Assembly: GCF_023078275.1 (NCBI RefSeq)
Contig: NC_062995.1
Span: 11,916,917-11,980,916 of the forward strand
Length of the DNA: 64,000 nt
Direction: 5' to 3'
DNA from: Leguminivora glycinivorella
Taxonomy: Eukaryota > Arthropoda > Insecta > Lepidoptera > Tortricidae
Shown: one piece after another, positions 61,680 to 64,000 of the stretch
How the letters are laid out: the number at the start of each line of letters is the position of its first letter
Position numbering within the stretch: position 1 is the first letter of the stretch
Made by a program: the position numbers and the translations under genes
The notes under the pieces: model-generated
Seen by the model: only the letters and a program-made list of their open reading frames with translations
Databases searched by the model: none
What the model was told of the DNA's origin: nothing

Positions 61680-61957
61680 CGTCAAACTTATAACACCCCG
61701 TCGTTTTTGCGTCGGAGGTTAAAAATGAGTGCTTCATTTCGCCGTTAAACGTAAGTTTGGCGAAAAAATTAGAAATTGTATGTAATCTTTGTTTTCAATA
61801 AATTAGAAAAAAATGTAAGGTACTCACCACACCGTGCTCGTAAGCCTTGTGGGCGTTCAATCCCTGCTTGTTGATAAAGGTCTCGCCACACATCTCGCAA
61901 GCGATGTGCATCGTCTTGTGCCGCAGCCGCACGTGTCCGAGGTATGTCGAGAATTTT
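55797..61957 (-). CDS. Gene C: C2H2 zinc-finger protein paralogous to B, 3' six exons (5' end outside window)
   Basis: Exons in coding order: 61957-61828, 60296-60105, 58730-58512, 57273-57172, 56980-56882 and 56117-55797 (TAG). Junction phases match gene B throughout. Fingers: CEMC..H..H, a degenerate RECKIC finger, CVQC, CQE/CNKT, CEHC, CEHCPKRF, CELC and CDIC. The C-terminus after GEPWPKRAPR is about 66 residues, ending in an acidic tail rich in Glu and Asp. Gene B lacks this tail. The linker in the third exon has an RYRYRY run. By homology the missing 5' part should include earlier fingers and a ZAD. A nuclear DNA-binding role is inferred from the family; targets are unknown. Confidence 0.86.
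56307..56515. repeat. 209-bp repeat (CGAGAGGGGGTGGGCGG), copy 1
   Basis: It is nearly identical to 63173-63382, from ATATGAAAGAGGCGCGTTCC to TTATTATACTGTGG. Confidence 0.75.
56590..56858 (+). mobile_element. tRNA-headed SINE (AGGATGATG-tail family), copy 3
   Basis: It has B box GGTTCGAATCC, then ATTCGGAACTTATGTGCGAT, ending CGCAAGGAGGATGATGATG. It lies in the last intron of gene C. Confidence 0.72.
56882..56980 (-). CDS. Gene C exon (99 bp)
   Basis: It encodes SHMPVHTGEKPFKC and CELCDVPFTAKCNLQRHLRS. The donor is GTAAGT. It has the same length as gene B exon 11. Confidence 0.88.
57172..57273 (-). CDS. Gene C exon (102 bp)
   Basis: The acceptor GCGTAG lies above 57273 and the donor GTATTC below 57172. 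These sites were chosen because they give exact 12-residue spacing in both split fingers (CEHCGKVFA/NFSLLRLHLRKH and CPKRFDLKQKLV/SHMPVH). Using the CAG six bases downstream would shorten the first finger by two residues. Confidence 0.8.
57430..57785 (-). mobile_element. MITE (GCTAGATGGCGCTAAT family), full copy
   Basis: It runs from ATATATAACTACGCGCCATC-like sequence to CTTAGACTATCTGTCTATAC. It shows the undisturbed order of the parts scattered at 29196-29458 and 34505-38413. Confidence 0.65.
57864..58114 (+). mobile_element. tRNA-headed SINE (GACCGGTCTGGC family), copy 4
   Basis: It is close to copy 3, with B box GGTTCGAATCC and an AATATTTATTTATTTAT tail. Confidence 0.77.
58512..58730 (-). 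CDS. Gene C exon (219 bp)
   Basis: It encodes CNKTFLNADSYDVHIARKH, a 45-residue linker with FRQRYRYRYPKKDKTY, and CCEHCGKVFA. The donor is GTGAGT. It corresponds to gene B exon 9 with an extended linker. Confidence 0.87.
58930..59455 (-). repeat. TATACAAGGG dispersed element, copy 3 with insertion
   Basis: It is the inverse of 8465-8790. About 80 bp at 59300-59385 (GGATTCTATTCTCGAACCAC ... TGGTTCAACTATAGAATCC) form an extra inverted repeat not present in the other copies. Confidence 0.6.
59655..60072. mobile_element. AGGCTA-type MITE
   Basis: The tips AATAGGCTACTTGACCC and GGAATCTAGCCTATTG are inverted, with an AT-rich interior. It lies 33 bp from the donor side of gene C's 192-bp exon. Confidence 0.5.
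60105..60296 (-). CDS. Gene C exon (192 bp)
   Basis: The acceptor TTTACAG lies above 60296 and the donor GTGAGT below 60105. It encodes LRKKYRECKICSVTFISEDA, CVQCGDNFETADALKEHVDA and PSCQE. Its degenerate finger lacks the last His, as in gene B exon 8. Confidence 0.88.
60314..61015 (+). mobile_element. Tandem array of three Lep1-like Helitrons
   Basis: Copies 60314-60479, 60579-60740 and 60843-61015 lie head to tail with a period of about 264 bp. The two spacers each contain the same inverted SINE tail (AATATTATAGGACATTCTTA ... CTCAAGAAGGCTTGTG). The third copy retains the GAAGCCGCGGGC motif lost in the first two. Confidence 0.85.
61162..61320 (-). mobile_element. Lep1-like Helitron, 5'-truncated
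   Basis: It has the CTAG end at 61162-61165 and is homologous through ACACACACTTTCCCAT. It then switches to a SINE fragment (ACATAGAAAACATCCATGAC). Confidence 0.65.
61505..61727 (-). repeat. CCCCGACGCAAAAACGACGG repeat, inverted copy 2
   Basis: It runs from ACCGCGAGCTAGTGGACCG to CGTCGTTTTTGCGTCGGAGG, with a CAGA-rich microsatellite near its end. Confidence 0.62.
61828..61957 (-). CDS. Gene C exon (130 bp), 5'-most visible
   Basis: The acceptor CGCCAG lies above 61957 and the donor GTGAGT below 61828. One base completes the previous codon; it then encodes KFSTYLGHVRLRHKTMHIA and CEMCGETFINKQGLNAHKAY. The preceding exon, expected to be about 75 bp with a CxxC pair, was not found before 64000. 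Confidence 0.87.
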
Positions 61958-62045
61958 CTGGCGGATAAATAAATAAATATTAACATAGAGGAATTAGTAA
62001 GGGAAGAGTTGTGATTACATACATCAGTATCATTAAGTGTGTTCT

Positions 62046-62290
62046 ACACGCAACTATGGGAACAAATCAAATTATTTCTAACAAATATTTTGATTTGTGA
62101 TTTGTGTTTTGGATTGCTAAAGACGCCGATTCGAATCCGGCCTTCACCACTGGTGGTGCTCGTCATTTTTTCTTTAATATATGACATCTTATTTCGATTT
62201 TTAATTTATATATAGTAGTGTGACTACTTAAAAATACAAATCAAAATATTTGTTAAAAATAATTTGATTTGTTCCCATAGTTGCGTACAG
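62046..62290. mobile_element. MITE with a SINE head inserted in its centre
   Basis: The arms ACGCAACTATGGGAACAAAT and ATTTGTTCCCATAGTTGCGT are inverted. Between them, about 62112-62218 carries a tRNA-like B box region (GATTCGAATCCGGCCTTCAC). Confidence 0.7.
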
Positions 62291-62439
62291 ATGGCAGCAC
62301 CAGCTATATCGTAAACCTGTAAAGGTTTCGTAAAGGAAGTGCAAGCACCTACTGCATGCCCTCAGAGTTGGTCAAAGTAGCCTAGTCTTACAATGAAGAC
62401 ATATGCAGAAGAGAAATTTTGACGGCTTCCGCTATGGCG

Positions 62440-62540
62440 AGGTGGCCTAGGGGTTCATGGCGTTAGCCCGGATTGCTAAAGACGCCGGTTCGAATCCGGT
62501 CTTCACTACTGGTGGTGCTCGTCATTTTTTTCTTTAAATC
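62440..62540 (+). mobile_element. tRNA-like SINE head
   Basis: TGGCCTAGGGGTTCATGG resembles an A box region and GGTTCGAATCC is the B box. It then shares CACTACTGGTGGTGCTCGTC with 62140-62165. Confidence 0.65.
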
Positions 62541-64000
62541 AGAAAACCTTAACTGCGAGAAAAAACATCACGTTATTTACTTTTGTTCTAATTGTCCACT
62601 TGAGTTATGTTAACATGGTAATGAACTGCGCTCTCAATACCGATCGGTGACTGACCGCACGCGCGACACCGTATATGGCAGGGTCGCCATGTAAGGTGAG
62701 GGTTCGGAGTAGAGTGGAAACGACTGTTTAGATTAAATGATGATTTAATACTACTCTCATACATGAGTAATTGGTCCTTATATATAACTTATCAGCTACG
62801 TACATAACTATACATAGTATACACTACAATAGTTATGACATCTTATTTCGATTTTTAGTGTGTTCTATTTATAATTATTCTTTTTATAGTTTTTATTTTT
62901 CTTGTAGCGTTTTTTTTCTCTTTGCTTTCACTTTCTTAACTGTTTGACCACGTTCTTGTATGTGTTTTGTATTTCTTCTGTCTGTTACCCTCCGTGAATC
63001 TTTCTCACTTGATGGTCTCATCGGAAGATCAGCGCTGGAAGTCACCAGCAACACGCTGAGGTGAGCCCATCTCGTGGCACTTCATTCCTTTCTGTCTTGT
63101 TGTTATTATGCGTATTTTGTCTTGCCTGTGTTCACGAATAAACCCACAACACAAGCCTTCTTGAGCTTACCAAATATATGAAAGAGGCGCGTTCCTAGCA
63201 CACAGTCTAAGCTCGTGTAGGTGAACGCTTACTATGCTTGTATGAGTGAAATATGACAGGTCGACTGTTCGCGTTTTTGACAGGCGGTAACTGTGAGATA
63301 ATCGAGAGGGGGTGGGCGGCACTTTCAGCGGGGAGCGGGAGTGGTCATACTGTACGATAGTACTCGTTATTATACTGTGGCCTTAGCATCTATTTCAGAC
63401 GATTTATGATGCAATGTCCGAGAGACATCGCTTTTGATGACTAAAGAGACCTATGCGAGAGCGACATATTTTGCCACATAGCTGACAAGGGAAGCTTGCA
63501 ACCGATTGCGACGTTTCGCTATGGTGTCTTCTTTCCCTTTTGTCAGTAAGTGCCGCAAACCAGGTCTCATCGACGAACTTGCGACCACCTCCAACGCACT
63601 ATCCAATACTAATAATGTACAATTAAATACATATTTAATTAATTGATAATCTACATATTATTAAATTAAAACGGGACTTAATCGCGTAGAAGATGTTGAT
63701 ACAAATCCCAGCCAGTCTACCCGTGACCACGGACGTAATGTAACGTCCGAAACGTCGGGTTAACCCTTAAATGCATGGCCTGTGGCTCAATATGCAGCTA
63801 TCCAAAATCATATTTATAGCTTAATTATTATTTAGTATTTATTTTTATTTAATAAATAATTAAATAATATAATGATTTACTATTTATTATTTACGGATAA
63901 AAATGAAATGGCGGAAAAGTGTGAAAAAACAGGTTGATGGCGATTTTTAGTATGTGATTTAGGCAGATTTTTTCGGAGTTAGTAAGGTGGATGTACTAGT
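62541..64000. other. Right-edge intron of gene C
   Basis: No exons were recognised. It holds a possible LTR-like fragment (about 62690-62832) next to a tRNA-Arg-like TGGCGACCCTGCC on the minus strand, the CACGAATAAA repeat (62980-63150), copy 2 of the 209-bp repeat (63173-63382), and a GGGACTTAATCGCGTA repeat (63670-63780) also seen at 16645 and 56218. Confidence 0.45.
63173..63382. repeat. 209-bp repeat (CGAGAGGGGGTGGGCGG), copy 2
   Basis: It is nearly identical to 56307-56515 and adjoins a SINE-end fragment (CACAACACAAGCCTTCTTGA). Confidence 0.75.

Overview
The window looks like lepidopteran (moth or butterfly) nuclear DNA. Genes are split by GT..AG introns, the DNA between exons is AT-rich, and nearly every intron is packed with repeats typical of Lepidoptera: short Helitrons that begin TC and end CTAG (Lep1-like), tRNA-headed SINEs, many inverted-repeat MITEs, BEL/Pao LTR elements and non-LTR retrotransposons. 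There are no bacterial operons and no CRISPR arrays. Host gene structures below come from reading splice sites and zinc-finger spacing by eye. The species cannot be told from sequence alone.

Layout. Four C2H2 zinc-finger genes share the window. Gene A (+, last five exons, 586-5784; its 5' part lies left of the window) converges on gene B (-, 6550-39395). Gene B is complete: 12 exons, 722 codons, an N-terminal ZAD dimerisation domain split over two exons, a 231-codon charged region and about 12 fingers. Gene B is divergent from gene D (+, 40363-53489), and the two start codons are 967 bp apart. Gene D has two leader exons and one giant exon with about 21 tandem fingers; a 7-bp duplication shifts the frame, and four more fingers follow out of frame. 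Gene D converges on gene C (-, 55797-61957; its 5' exons lie right of the window). Genes A, B and C are paralogues: corresponding exons have identical lengths and phases. B and C also share sequence around their 3' ends.

Mobile DNA. Gene D's first intron holds a 6.6-kb BEL/Pao element with 525-bp LTRs that look identical, a 5-bp target duplication and one open 1699-codon gag-pol frame, so it looks young. Gene B's introns hold an apparently intact non-LTR retrotransposon (1267 codons, 24877-28680), a pol-deleted BEL/Pao copy nested with a Penelope-like inverted-repeat piece inside an older MITE (34.5-38.4 kb), a 1.16-kb element built from short phrases that flip orientation in the middle, and a ~0.9-kb GGGATA/GGGATC hexanucleotide array (15.3-16.25 kb).

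How the genes may work together. ZAD-C2H2 proteins are DNA-binding factors that dimerise through the ZAD. The paired, alternating arrangement suggests duplication of a ZAD-finger ancestor (A, B, C) next to an independently expanding polydactyl finger gene (D) that shares B's promoter region. Targets and functions cannot be read from the sequence.
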